Assembly: GCF_900108015.1 (NCBI RefSeq)
Contig: NZ_FNVP01000007.1
Span: forward strand, 124,001-188,000
Direction: 5' to 3'
Length of the DNA stretch: 64,000 nt
From: Flavobacterium urumqiense
GTDB lineage: Bacteria > Bacteroidota > Bacteroidia > Flavobacteriales > Flavobacteriaceae
The notes beneath the pieces are model-generated. The model had not been told where the DNA came from and ran no database searches. It saw only the letters and a list, made by a program, of their open reading frames with translations. Positions 1 to 8,836 of the stretch are shown one piece after another (positions within the stretch are counted from its first letter, which is position 1; the number at the start of each line of letters is the position of its first letter). A program made the translations under genes and the position numbers.

Positions 1-753
1 GCAACAAAAAACATCAAACTAAAAGAAACAGAAGCTCTGCTGCGTCTTTCTGGCGGTGATGGACGCAAACTATTAAATATTTTTGAACTCGTCGTAAATG
101 CATCAAATGAGACCGACATTATAATCACCAATGATCGTGTTTTTGAATTGGTGCAGCAAAATACCGTTTTGTATGACAAAAGTGGTGAACAACATTATGA
201 TATTGTGTCTGCTTTTATAAAATCAATTCGTGGAAGCGATCCAAATGGTGCTGTATATTGGCTAGCCAGAATGATTGAAGGTGGTGAGGACGTCAAATTT
301 ATAGCGCGACGCATGCTCATTCTTTCTAGTGAAGACATAGGAAATGCCAATCCTACAGCATTTATTATGGCTAATAATACTTTTCAGGCTGTTACAACGA
401 TAGGCTATCCGGAAAGCAGAATTATATTGAGTCAATGTGCTATTTACTTAGCGACTTCCCCAAAAAGCAATGCTTCTTATCTGGCTATTGGAACAGCTCA
501 ACAGCTCGTAAAACAAACTGGAGATTTACCAGTTCCAATACATTTACGCAATGCTCCCACAAAACTAATGAAAGAATTAGGATATGGTGACGAGTATAAA
601 TATTCTCATGATTTTGCAAACAATTTTGCAGAACAAGAATTTTTACCGGAGGCTGTTTCTAAAAAGCCTTTATATATTCCAGGAAATAATTCCAGAGAAA
701 ATTCTATAAGAGAATTTCTTAAGAATCGTTGGAAAGATAAATATGGCTATTAG
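1..753 (+). CDS. rarA: Replication-associated recombination protein A (RarA/MgsA), C-terminal part
   Basis: The reading frame is open from base 1, so the N-terminus lies outside the window and about 250 residues are visible. It starts in the end of the AAA+ module, where LRLSGGDGRKLLNIFE matches the sensor 2 region. The MgsA C-terminal region follows, with YWLARMIEGGEDVKFIARR and LILSSEDIGNANP. RarA is a clamp-loader-like ATPase that acts at stalled replication forks; that role is from the family. The Walker motifs should lie just upstream of the window. The gene ends convergently with the next minus-strand gene. Confidence 0.93.
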   Translation, partial: ATKNIKLKETEALLRLSGGDGRKLLNIFELVVNASNETDIIITNDRVFELVQQNTVLYDKSGEQHYDIVSAFIKSIRGSDPNGAVYWLARMIEGGEDVKFIARRMLILSSEDIGNANPTAFIMANNTFQAVTTIGYPESRIILSQCAIYLATSPKSNASYLAIGTAQQLVKQTGDLPVPIHLRNAPTKLMKELGYGDEYKYSHDFANNFAEQEFLPEAVSKKPLYIPGNNSRENSIREFLKNRWKDKYGY

Positions 754-829
754 ATTTCAAATTCTTGATTAACAATTTTTGATTACAGATTTCAAACACA
801 AAATATATTTATCAATCTTAATCTGAAAT

Positions 830-1573
830 CTAAAACTTAACATCTATTTTTTCTGAAATAAGACTATCGTTTAGATAATATTCGAAAAACCACTGATTGT
901 CTTTTGCAACTAAAACACCTTGAGTATTTCCTTTTACTGCAATATAACAATTGACCTTTGATGTTTTAAACACTTTCATTACCACTTTTGGAGAACTGTC
1001 TACTAACTGAAAGCCGTTAGTTACAGGTTGAGCATAAAATAAGTTCGTGTTGTTTTTATCTATACTATTAGTTTCGGTACTACTTTTAGAAGGAATTGTA
1101 ACGGGAACTGCAGTCATTACTATTGCTTGTTGTGTATTCGTCACTCCAATACCGTTATATTTATGATTTAAAGCAAACACCGATACAAATGCTTTGCTCA
1201 AAGCTTCTGTATATGCGAGCTGAAATTCCTTTTCCTTGCTTATTCCTGTTACCGATTGAAAAATAATTTTCTCGTTACAATCCTTAAAAAGGATATGAAG
1301 TTTCGTAGTCAAAAATGATTTTTCTTTTACGACGTCAAAATATAATAAACTACATCTATTATTGAATTCGCTACCAGTGGTTTCATTAGTATAATAAGCC
1401 TCAAATCCTGCTTTATTTAAATTAAACTTTGACAAAGTTGCCAGACGGTATTGATTTTCAACCTTAGTAAAATCAAATTTCAAGGGGATTATTACCGATT
1501 TAAAATCATTTACAGATTGCGAAAAACCATAACTCACAATCAATAACAATAAAATTAAAATTCTTTTTTTCAT
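830..1573 (-). CDS. Secreted protein of unknown function
   Basis: A 247-residue protein starting MKKRILILLLLIVSYGFSQS, a clear signal peptide with likely cleavage near residue 18, so it is probably periplasmic. I recognise no domain in the mature part. A Ser/Thr/Asn-rich linker lies near residues 155-180, between an N-terminal part and a short C-terminal part rich in beta-prone residues. The start is only 2 nt from the stop of the HAD phosphatase gene upstream, so it is probably the last gene of the mpl operon. Nothing in the neighbours fixes a function. Confidence 0.8.
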   Translation of the reverse strand: MKKRILILLLLIVSYGFSQSVNDFKSVIIPLKFDFTKVENQYRLATLSKFNLNKAGFEAYYTNETTGSEFNNRCSLLYFDVVKEKSFLTTKLHILFKDCNEKIIFQSVTGISKEKEFQLAYTEALSKAFVSVFALNHKYNGIGVTNTQQAIVMTAVPVTIPSKSSTETNSIDKNNTNLFYAQPVTNGFQLVDSSPKVVMKVFKTSKVNCYIAVKGNTQGVLVAKDNQWFFEYYLNDSLISEKIDVKF

Positions 1574-1575
1574 AA

Positions 1576-2265
1576 TTATAAGTATTTTTTTAGCTCTAAT
1601 AAATGATTAACTTGTTTAATATTTTGCTCTACTTGTGCATTATTTCCATTAAAAAAAATAGAATCTAATCCAGCGTCAAGAGCGCCTTGGACATCAGCCT
1701 CAAGGCAATCACCAATCATTATACTACTTTCTTTTTTGGCTTTAGCCAAATCAAGAGCATATTCAAAAATAATTGGATTTGGTTTTTTTACCCCTGCCAT
1801 TTCAGAATTGGTAATCGTTCGAAAATAACTCCCAATATTAGAATTGCTTAGTTTTTTATACTGCACTTCAGCAAAACCATTGGTAATGATATGGAGTTTA
1901 TATTTTTGATTTAAATAATCCAAAACCTCAAAAGCACCATCAAAAAGATGGTTATTTTCCGGTAATAAATGAATGTAATCCTGAGCAATGCTTTCTATTT
2001 GTTCATCGGAAATGCAATAATTTATTGCATCAAAAGAATGTTTCAAACGATTATAGCGCAACTCCTCATGCGTAATTTTATCATATTGATATAACTTCCA
2101 ACAGGCCTGATTTATAGGAACATATTTTTCAATAAATTCTTTCGTTTCAATAGTTGGATGATTTTTATTAAAAATAGCATCAAATGTCAATTCAGAATTC
2201 TTGTCAAAATCCCAGAGCGTATGATCTAAATCAAAGAAAACGTCTTTAATAATGGTGTTTTTCAT
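1576..2265 (-). CDS. yjjG: YjjG-family HAD nucleotidase
   Basis: A 229-residue haloacid dehalogenase-type phosphatase. Motif I is FFDLDHTLWDF, with nucleophile Asp12 and acid/base Asp14. A helical cap follows. Motif II is IITNGF, the motif III lysine is in GVKKPNP, and motif IV is MIGDCLEAD. The family hydrolyses pyrimidine nucleoside monophosphates, including non-canonical ones, as house-cleaning. Length and motif order match the YjjG subgroup. The start is 9 nt downstream of radC, so the genes are probably co-transcribed. The exact substrate is inferred from family only. Confidence 0.88.
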   Translation of the reverse strand: MKNTIIKDVFFDLDHTLWDFDKNSELTFDAIFNKNHPTIETKEFIEKYVPINQACWKLYQYDKITHEELRYNRLKHSFDAINYCISDEQIESIAQDYIHLLPENNHLFDGAFEVLDYLNQKYKLHIITNGFAEVQYKKLSNSNIGSYFRTITNSEMAGVKKPNPIIFEYALDLAKAKKESSIMIGDCLEADVQGALDAGLDSIFFNGNNAQVEQNIKQVNHLLELKKYL

Positions 2266-2274
2266 TTTTAATTT

Positions 2275-2970
2275 CTAAAATATGCCTTCGTCAACAAAGC
2301 TAAAATAATTCATTTCTGTAATGATTAAATGGTCTAGTACTTTTATTTCCAGACTGTCTCCAGCTAACTTGAGCTTACGTGTAATTTGTTTGTCGGCATC
2401 ACTAGGAATTAATGTTCCAGAAGGATGATTGTGACACAATATCAATCCCGTTGCTCCCATTTCAAGTGCCATCTTAAAAACTAATCTAACATCAACCAAA
2501 GTACCCGTGATTCCGCCTTTACTCAATTGTGATTTTGAAATAACTTTGTTTGAATTATTCAAATATACAATCCAAAACTCTTCGTGAGGCAATTCGCCAA
2601 TAATAGGCTGCATCATTTCAAAAATTGTTTTACTTGAGGTAATTTTTGTCAATTCTACTGCTTCCTCTACTCTTCTACGTCTTCCTAATTCTAAAGCGGA
2701 GATAATTGAAATGGCTTTAGCTTCACCTATTCCTTTAAAATTAATTAACTGAGAAATAGAAAGTTTCCCTAATGCGCTTAAGTTATTATTTACGCTACAT
2801 AAAATCCTTTTACTCAAATCGACTGCCGATTCGTTTCGACTTCCTGAGCCAATCAAAATTGCAATCAATTCTGCATCACTCAAAGCACTTTTGCCTTTTA
2901 GCATTAGTTTTTCGCGTGGCTTATCGTCTTCGGACCAATTGGTTATTGGAAAAAAAGAATTTTCAGGCAT
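2275..2970 (-). CDS. radC: RadC-family JAB-domain protein
   Basis: A 231-residue protein of typical RadC length. The N-terminal half contains the UPF0758-type helix-hairpin-helix region (KSALSDAELIAILIGSG, then FKGIGEAKAISIISALELGRR). The C-terminal half is a JAB/MPN metal-binding domain with the motif HNHPSG near residue 180 and a following S-x-x-D. The family is named for DNA repair, but a direct repair role is not established. It lies between the GNAT gene (13 nt gap) and the yjjG-like gene (9 nt gap) in one minus-strand operon. Confidence 0.93.
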   Translation of the reverse strand: MPENSFFPITNWSEDDKPREKLMLKGKSALSDAELIAILIGSGSRNESAVDLSKRILCSVNNNLSALGKLSISQLINFKGIGEAKAISIISALELGRRRRVEEAVELTKITSSKTIFEMMQPIIGELPHEEFWIVYLNNSNKVISKSQLSKGGITGTLVDVRLVFKMALEMGATGLILCHNHPSGTLIPSDADKQITRKLKLAGDSLEIKVLDHLIITEMNYFSFVDEGIF

Positions 2971-2983
2971 AGGTATATTTATC

Positions 2984-3442
2984 TTAAATTTGTTTTTTCA
3001 TACAAATGCTATTTTCTAAACCCACATAAGGTTTATAGTTGTCAACAATAGTATAACCCACTTTTTGATACAAACCGATGGCTTGATTTTGTTTATCCAA
3101 CGTTTCCAGTACAGAGAAAGAAAAACCTAACTCATGCGCCCAAAGTTCCAGTTCTTGTATTATTTGTTTCGCTAAACCTAAACCACGCGCTTCTGGAGAA
3201 ACAAACATACGCTTTAATTCGATTGTATTTTTATCGTATTTCTTAAAGCAACCGCAAGCAACTGCCTTGCCTTCAAGATGAACAATAATAACATTAGGAT
3301 TGAATTCAATAATATTATTTCCCCAGTAATTTGTTTTTAATTCTGGATAACGCGACCACAAACTGACGTCTAAAGCCGCAACAAGATCAATAAAATTTGG
3401 ATTTTCACTAGTAGTTTTAGTAATTTCAATTTTGCTGTTCAT
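2984..3442 (-). CDS. GNAT-family N-acetyltransferase
   Basis: A 152-residue protein with the GNAT fold. The acetyl-CoA binding motif A is visible as MFVSPEARGLGLAKQIIQEL, followed by the typical late segment LDKQNQAIGLYQKVGYTIV. The substrate cannot be read from sequence. The start lies 7 nt after the mpl stop and the end 13 nt before radC, so it belongs to the mpl-GNAT-radC-yjjG operon. Confidence 0.88.
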   Translation of the reverse strand: MNSKIEITKTTSENPNFIDLVAALDVSLWSRYPELKTNYWGNNIIEFNPNVIIVHLEGKAVACGCFKKYDKNTIELKRMFVSPEARGLGLAKQIIQELELWAHELGFSFSVLETLDKQNQAIGLYQKVGYTIVDNYKPYVGLENSICMKKQI

Positions 3443-3449
3443 TCTTTTT

Positions 3450-4805
3450 CTATTGCATCAATTCCTTAACTTCATCAAAATTCAATCCACCATAATTCCC
3501 GGAACTCATCAATAATAAAGCTGAATTATCAAGATTTAGGTTGAATAAATAGTTTTTAAAATCTTTTGGATTCGTATAAATAATTAAATCTTTTCTGTTG
3601 AATGCATTCGCAATTTGATCATAAGTCACTTCTTCTAGCTGCTTAATTTTAACCGCATCAGGTGAATAGAAAACAACTGCTTTATCTGCATATTGTAAAG
3701 CGCCCTCATATTCTTTTAGAAATTCAGCATTCAAGCTGCTGTAGGTATGCAATTCTAAACAAGCCACCAAAGTTCTGTTTGGATATTGTTCTTTAACTGC
3801 TTTTGTAGTTGCCGCAACTTTACTTGGCGAATGAGCAAAATCTTTATAAGCTACTTTATTTTTGCTTTCAGCAATTTTCTCTAATCGTTTTGACGCTCCT
3901 TTGAAACTGGCAATAGCTTCATAAAAATCGGCTTCATCAACACCCATATTCTGGCAAATCCATTTGGCTCCAGCCAAATTATTAAGATTGTGTGCCCCAA
4001 AAACTTCTATAGGCATATCGCCTTCCGGAGTTTCGACAAGCGTAACACCATTACTTACCTTATATTTTGGAGTATGATAGGCTAATTTACGAATAGGATT
4101 AGTCGCAGATTCTACTACACGTTTTACTTCAGAGTCATCTTCGTTGTAGACCAATATCCCACCATTGGTGATTTTATCAATAAAAATTTCAAATTGTTCT
4201 ACATAATTTTCATAGGTTGGAAAAACATTAATATGATCCCACGCAATTCCAGAAATTAAAGCAATATTGGGTTGGTATAAATGAAATTTTGGTCTTCTGT
4301 CGATAGGAGAAGATAAATATTCATCACCTTCCAAAACGATAAAATCATTCTCTTCGGTGAGATGCACCATCGTATCAAATCCCTCCAATTGCGCCCCTAC
4401 CATGTAATCCACAGCAATATTATGATAATGCATCACATGCAAAATCATGGATGTAATAGTAGTTTTCCCGTGAGAACCACCTATAACTACACGCGTTTTA
4501 TTTTTGGATTGTTGATAAAGAAATTCTGGATACGAATATATTTTCAATCCTAATTCCTGTGCTTTCAATAATTCAGGATTATCAGCTTTAGCGTGCATTC
4601 CTAAAATTATTGCTTCAATATCTTGCGTTATTTTTTCAGGAAACCAACCTAATTCTGGAGGTAAAATTCCTTTTTTATCTAGTCTGGATTTTGATGGTTC
4701 AAAAATAGCATCATCACTTCCTGACACTTGATATCCCTTATTATGCAATGCTAAAGCAAGATTGTGCATAGCACTTCCGCCTATAGCAATAAAATGTGTA
4801 CGCAT
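3450..4805 (-). CDS. mpl: UDP-N-acetylmuramate:tripeptide ligase (Mpl), Mur ligase family
   Basis: A 451-residue Mur ligase. The N-terminus HFIAIGGSAMHNLALAL is the Mpl-type nucleotide-sugar binding domain, and GGSHGKTT near residue 110 is the ATP P-loop. Central and C-terminal Mur ligase domains complete the protein. Mpl joins UDP-MurNAc to the recycled tripeptide L-Ala-gamma-D-Glu-meso-DAP in the cytoplasm, saving cell-wall peptide. It is the first gene of a tightly spaced minus-strand operon. MurC is the nearest alternative, but the GSAMHNLA start and the overall length favour Mpl. anmK, another wall-recycling gene, is in the same window at 31387. Confidence 0.9.
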   Translation of the reverse strand: MRTHFIAIGGSAMHNLALALHNKGYQVSGSDDAIFEPSKSRLDKKGILPPELGWFPEKITQDIEAIILGMHAKADNPELLKAQELGLKIYSYPEFLYQQSKNKTRVVIGGSHGKTTITSMILHVMHYHNIAVDYMVGAQLEGFDTMVHLTEENDFIVLEGDEYLSSPIDRRPKFHLYQPNIALISGIAWDHINVFPTYENYVEQFEIFIDKITNGGILVYNEDDSEVKRVVESATNPIRKLAYHTPKYKVSNGVTLVETPEGDMPIEVFGAHNLNNLAGAKWICQNMGVDEADFYEAIASFKGASKRLEKIAESKNKVAYKDFAHSPSKVAATTKAVKEQYPNRTLVACLELHTYSSLNAEFLKEYEGALQYADKAVVFYSPDAVKIKQLEEVTYDQIANAFNRKDLIIYTNPKDFKNYLFNLNLDNSALLLMSSGNYGGLNFDEVKELMQ

Positions 4806-4870
4806 TTTAGTTTAAAATTTATGGTTATTGAATTCTAAATAAGCTAAAAGTCAATCTTATAACTTATTTA

Positions 4871-5563
4871 CTATTTTTTATTTTTATATTCTTCCAAAAC
4901 TGATTTGGCTTTTTCAGGCTCATTCATTTTGTTTTTATACAAATTTGCCAACTTTTGATAGCTCATTTTTGAACCGTTTATGGCTATTGCTTTTTTAAAT
5001 TGTTCTTCGGCTGCAGTATATCTTCTAAAATACTCATCAATATGACCTCTTGACAAATAACCGTCTACTGGTGAAAGTTTCATTAATTCATTAGAATACT
5101 TTATGGCTTTAGACTGGCTTCCGCCGACAATTCCTGGCAGTTGCATATACAACTCAATTAATGCCCAACGTGCCTCAATATGCTTTGGATTCAGCATTAT
5201 TGCTTTTTCAAAAGATCCTTTAATTTCATCAATCATTCCTAGGGCTTTGAATTTATTGCCATTAATGGCTTTCATCCCAAGTACACCTCCATATTTATAA
5301 TAATAATTGGCTTCAGAAGGTCTGAGTTGTTTTAATTTTTTATAATAACCAATCGCTGTATCCCAAGATTTATTTCGTCCGGCAATATCTCCCAGATATT
5401 CAATGGTTTTAAGATTAGACGGATTACTTTTTAGAAAATTTTCAAAAATAGGTCGTGCTTGATCAAATTTTTCTTCTTTGAATAATTTTTCTGCAGTATC
5501 AAAAGTGGATTGTGACCAAATCATCAGAGGAAATAATAAAAAGATTACAAGTAATTGTTTCAT
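4871..5563 (-). CDS. Secreted tetratricopeptide repeat protein
   Basis: A 230-residue protein with signal peptide MKQLLVIFLLFPLMIWSQS and then several degenerate TPR units. Examples are AEKLFKEEKFDQARPIFENF, IGYYKKLKQLRPSEANYYYK and AEEQFKKAIAINGSKMSYQK. TPRs bind partner proteins; no partner is evident. It is likely periplasmic. It sits between the terminator after obgE and mpl, with a 65 nt gap to mpl, so it may or may not be in the mpl transcript. Confidence 0.85.
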   Translation of the reverse strand: MKQLLVIFLLFPLMIWSQSTFDTAEKLFKEEKFDQARPIFENFLKSNPSNLKTIEYLGDIAGRNKSWDTAIGYYKKLKQLRPSEANYYYKYGGVLGMKAINGNKFKALGMIDEIKGSFEKAIMLNPKHIEARWALIELYMQLPGIVGGSQSKAIKYSNELMKLSPVDGYLSRGHIDEYFRRYTAAEEQFKKAIAINGSKMSYQKLANLYKNKMNEPEKAKSVLEEYKNKK

Positions 5564-5633
5564 ACTTCAAAAATAGGGAAATTTATAATTGTAATTTGAC
5601 AACCTTATGAAAGGTTTATCTTTTTATAAAAAA

Positions 5634-5663
5634 AATCCGCCTCATTACATAACGAGACGGATT
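5634..5663 (-). terminator. Rho-independent terminator after obgE
   Basis: An inverted repeat with arms AATCCGcCTC and GAGaCGGATT around a 10 nt loop. Read on the minus strand it is followed by a run of eight T. It sits 24 nt past the obgE stop. Confidence 0.8.
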
Positions 5664-5686
5664 CAATTTTTATAAAAACTTAGTTC

Positions 5687-6688
5687 TTAGTCATTCAACA
5701 TTTTCCATAACTTATCTTTCAATTCTGTTAATCCTTGTTGGGCAACAGATGAGATAAACATATAAGGAATATCTTTGAAGGCAACGTCTAATTCAACTTT
5801 AAGCTCTGCCTTTAACTCATCATCCAACATATCGCATTTTGAAATTACCAATAAACGCTCTTTGTCAAGCATCTCTGGATTGTATTTCGTCAATTCATTG
5901 ACTAAAATATCATATTCTGCTTTGATATCGGGAGTATCAACTGGGACTAAAAATAACAAAGTTGAATTACGTTCAATATGACGCAAGAAATAATGTCCTA
6001 ATCCTTTTCCTTCAGCAGCACCTTCAATAATCCCCGGAATATCTGCAATTACAAAGGATTGAAAATCTCTGTACGCTACAATACCGAGATTTGGTTTTAA
6101 TGTAGTAAACGGATAATCCGCAATTTTTGGTTTAGCTGAAGTCAATACAGATAATAGCGTTGATTTTCCTGCATTAGGAAAACCTACCAAACCTACATCA
6201 GCAAGTACTTTCAATTCTAAAATCACATCCATCTCAGCTCCAGGTAATCCAGGTTGTGAGTATCTTGGTGTTTGATTGGTTGAACTTCTAAAATGCCAGT
6301 TTCCTAAACCGCCTTTTCCACCACGAGAAAGTATTTGTTTTTCTCCATCGTCAGTGATTTCAAACAAGATCTCCCCAGTTTCTTTATCTTTCACAACAGT
6401 TCCCAATGGCACTTCGATGAATTTATCGTCACCATCCGCACCTGTACTTCTGTCACCACTACCATCACCGCCATTACCTGCTTTAATATGTCGCGCAAAT
6501 TTAAGGTGAAACAAGGTCCAAAGACCTTTGTTCCCAACTAAATAAACATGTCCACCGCGACCACCATCTCCTCCATCTGGTCCACCTTTTTCAATAAATT
6601 TTTCTCTATGCAAATGCGTAGATCCTTTTCCTCCTTTTCCGGAAGAAACATATATTTTAACGTAATCTACAAAATTCCCTTCAGTCAT
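5687..6688 (-). CDS. obgE: GTPase ObgE/CgtA
   Basis: A 333-residue Obg GTPase. The N-terminal Obg fold is glycine-rich ([32 protein letters not shown]). The G domain begins near residue 165 with P-loop [10 protein letters not shown]3 and switch II region [19 protein letters not shown], and G4 in the form SKCD. There is no C-terminal OCT extension, which is normal for this lineage. Obg proteins act in large ribosomal subunit assembly and stress control. The start [12 protein letters not shown] is typical. A CBS-domain membrane protein gene lies upstream on the same strand. Confidence 0.96.
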   Translation of the reverse strand: MTEGNFVDYVKIYVSSGKGGKGSTHLHREKFIEKGGPDGGDGGRGGHVYLVGNKGLWTLFHLKFARHIKAGNGGDGSGDRSTGADGDDKFIEVPLGTVVKDKETGEILFEITDDGEKQILSRGGKGGLGNWHFRSSTNQTPRYSQPGLPGAEMDVILELKVLADVGLVGFPNAGKSTLLSVLTSAKPKIADYPFTTLKPNLGIVAYRDFQSFVIADIPGIIEGAAEGKGLGHYFLRHIERNSTLLFLVPVDTPDIKAEYDILVNELTKYNPEMLDKERLLVISKCDMLDDELKAELKVELDVAFKDIPYMFISSVAQQGLTELKDKLWKMLND

Positions 6689-6761
6689 CTTTTCTAATAT
6701 TCAATTTTTCAACTATAGTATTCCGTACTCATTTTGAGTTCTTCAATCCTATAAATTATTT

Positions 6762-8036
6762 TTACATTTGTAATGATTTCACCATTACTTTATCAATCTT
6801 AACGCCATCCATATCAATAACTTCTAACTGAAATTTTTGCCAAATCAATTTTTCACCCTGTTTTGGGATATGAGAGAGTTCCGTCATTATTAATCCGCTG
6901 ACCGTAGTAACTTCATAATCATTTATCAATTCATCCAATTCAAAATACGTTAAGAAATCGTGTAATGAATAATGACCATCTACTAACCAAGTTCCATCTT
7001 CTCTTTCAATTAATTGAAAATCATCCTTATAAAAATCAGAAGCATCACCTACTAAAGCTTCAAGAATATCATTCAAAGTAATTACACCTTGAAAAACACC
7101 ATACTCATCAGAAACAAACGCATAATGAATACCTGTTTTTTTGAAGTTTTCAAGAGCTATGTAAGCGGTCGTTTGCTCCATCATAAAAGGAGCTTCCGTC
7201 ATTATATCTGCCAGATTGAAATTTTCATTTTCAAAATGAGCAAAAATATTTTTCAGGTTTACAACGCCCACAATATCATCATAATTATCCCCATATACAG
7301 GATAAATAGAATGCAATTCTTTAAGCATAAATTCTTTTACCTGTTCCTTGTTCGAATGTAAGGGTAAAAACATTACTGATTTTCTATGGGTCATTAAAGA
7401 ATTTATTTTTCTATCCCCAATATGAAAAACACGTTCCACGATATCTTGTTCTATTTCCTGTACTTCTCCCCCTTCAGTTCCTTCCTTGATGATAGCCTTT
7501 ATTTCTTCCTCCGTTACTTTACCATCAGCGGTTGGTTTTATTTTTAAAATATCCAACAAAAATTCCGTAGAATGTGTTAGCAACCAAATAAAAGGTGCCG
7601 TAACGATAGACACTATTTTCATAGGCAATGCTACAGCTTTTGCTATCGCTTCAGGATGATTTAAGCCTATTCTTTTAGGTAATAATTCTCCTAAAACAAG
7701 AGAGAAGAAAGTTAATATCACAACCACAATTCCTACCGCTAATGGATGCGCATAGGGTGTTAGCATTTCAAATCCTTTAATAAACGCTTCCACATCTTTT
7801 GTGATTTTATCCCCGCTGTATATACCGGTAAGAATTCCTATCAGGGTAATTCCTATTTGCACTGTAGACAAAAACTTATTAGGAGAATTCGCTAAATCTA
7901 AAGCAATTTTGGCGCTTTTATTTCCTTTTTTTGCAGCTGTCTCTAATCTATTTTTTCTTGCGGAAATCAATGCGATTTCAGACATAGAGAAAACTCCATT
8001 TAACAGTATCAGAAAAAATATTATTACTATTTCCAA
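6762..8036 (-). CDS. CorC/HlyC-family membrane protein with DUF21 and CBS domains
   Basis: A 424-residue protein. Residues 1-180 form the DUF21/CNNM transmembrane domain, starting MEIVIIFFLILLNGVFSMSE with further hydrophobic helices. A CBS pair spans about 200-335 (NSLMTHRKSVMFLP, then FVSDEYGVFQGVITLNDILE). A C-terminal CorC_HlyC domain follows (VDGHYSLHDFLTYF). The family is labelled hemolysin-like for historical reasons; members are implicated in Mg2+ or Co2+ transport or resistance. Its cargo here is not known. It lies between adk and obgE together with a repeat element. Confidence 0.9.
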   Translation of the reverse strand: MEIVIIFFLILLNGVFSMSEIALISARKNRLETAAKKGNKSAKIALDLANSPNKFLSTVQIGITLIGILTGIYSGDKITKDVEAFIKGFEMLTPYAHPLAVGIVVVILTFFSLVLGELLPKRIGLNHPEAIAKAVALPMKIVSIVTAPFIWLLTHSTEFLLDILKIKPTADGKVTEEEIKAIIKEGTEGGEVQEIEQDIVERVFHIGDRKINSLMTHRKSVMFLPLHSNKEQVKEFMLKELHSIYPVYGDNYDDIVGVVNLKNIFAHFENENFNLADIMTEAPFMMEQTTAYIALENFKKTGIHYAFVSDEYGVFQGVITLNDILEALVGDASDFYKDDFQLIEREDGTWLVDGHYSLHDFLTYFELDELINDYEVTTVSGLIMTELSHIPKQGEKLIWQKFQLEVIDMDGVKIDKVMVKSLQM

Positions 8037-8113
8037 TTTCTTAGTTGATTCGTTTGTGTATTAAAATATCTGTTTTTACTTTTTACTTTCGTAAATCGAC
8101 AACTTGGGTCTTT

Positions 8114-8252
8114 AGCCCAGATGGTAATGAAAAGCCCACAGATAAAAAATTACTTTTTCTTGTCATAAAAGAGCGACCACAGGAAGCTCCTTTAATGACT
8201 TAGAAAAATATTTTTTTAGCGAGGACTTGTAATGTACAGCTGGAATTGCTCC
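8114..8252 (-). repeat. Dispersed nested-hairpin element, copy 1
   Basis: A 139 bp intergenic sequence that matches the element at 20798-20940 closely along its whole length. Read on the minus strand it begins GGAGCAATTCCAG, contains AAGTCC, then GGAGCTTCC...GTCGCTC, then GTGGGCTTTTC, and ends ATCTGGGCT. Its outer ends are imperfectly complementary and inner stems nest within. Its first base coincides with the first base of the plus-strand complement of the adk stop codon, so in adk-sense RNA it begins at the stop codon. Confidence 0.75.
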
Positions 8253-8824
8253 TATAAATTATCAATCACTTTACTTACTCTTTCGGTAATTTCAGCAATT
8301 GAACCTATTCCGTTTACTGCATGAAATTTATCTTGCTCCTGATAATATTCCATTAACGGAGCCGTCTTTTCATTGTATTCCTGATAGCGATTTCTGATTT
8401 TTTCTTCATCTTGATCGTCTATTCTGCCACTTGTTTTTCCTCTTTCCAATAATCTCTGGATCAAGATTTCATCATTGGCTTCAAGTGCAATTGTTGCAGC
8501 AACTTTAGATCCAATTGAAGTAAGAAAAGCATCTAATGCTTCGGCTTGTGAAATTGTTCTTGGATACCCGTCAAACAAAATACCGTTTGTTTCCGGATGT
8601 TTATTTACCTCATCAATAAGCATTCTTGTTGTCAATTCATCCGGGACTAAATCGCCGGCATTCATATAGACTCGTGCTTGCTTGCCTAGTTCAGTGTCGT
8701 TTTTTAAATTAAAACGGAATACATCTCCAGTAGATATATGTGTTAATTTGTATTTTTCTTTCAAAAACTCGGCTTGAGTTCCTTTACCAGCTCCTGGCTT
8801 TCCAAATAAAACAATGTTAGTCAT
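8252..8824 (-). CDS. adk: Adenylate kinase
   Basis: A 190-residue adenylate kinase, the short form without a zinc lid. The P-loop is GKPGAGKGTQ at residues 8-17. The AMP-binding segment is THISTGDVFR, and FDGYPRTISQAEALD and LLERGKTSGRIDDQDEEKIRNR give the substrate and lid regions. It converts ATP + AMP to 2 ADP in the cytoplasm. It follows hpt after 12 nt and is probably co-transcribed with it. The stop codon is TAG, and a structured repeat element begins exactly there. Confidence 0.97.
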   Translation of the reverse strand: MTNIVLFGKPGAGKGTQAEFLKEKYKLTHISTGDVFRFNLKNDTELGKQARVYMNAGDLVPDELTTRMLIDEVNKHPETNGILFDGYPRTISQAEALDAFLTSIGSKVAATIALEANDEILIQRLLERGKTSGRIDDQDEEKIRNRYQEYNEKTAPLMEYYQEQDKFHAVNGIGSIAEITERVSKVIDNL

Positions 8825-8836
8825 GTTGTTGTGTAG

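Noticed and set aside
750..833. Inverted repeat TTAGATTTCA / TGAAATCTAA between rarA and the next gene
   Set aside because: The arms are only 10 bp with a 64 nt loop, and the interval holds several near copies of AGATTTCA. This looks like simple A/T-rich repetition rather than a defined element.
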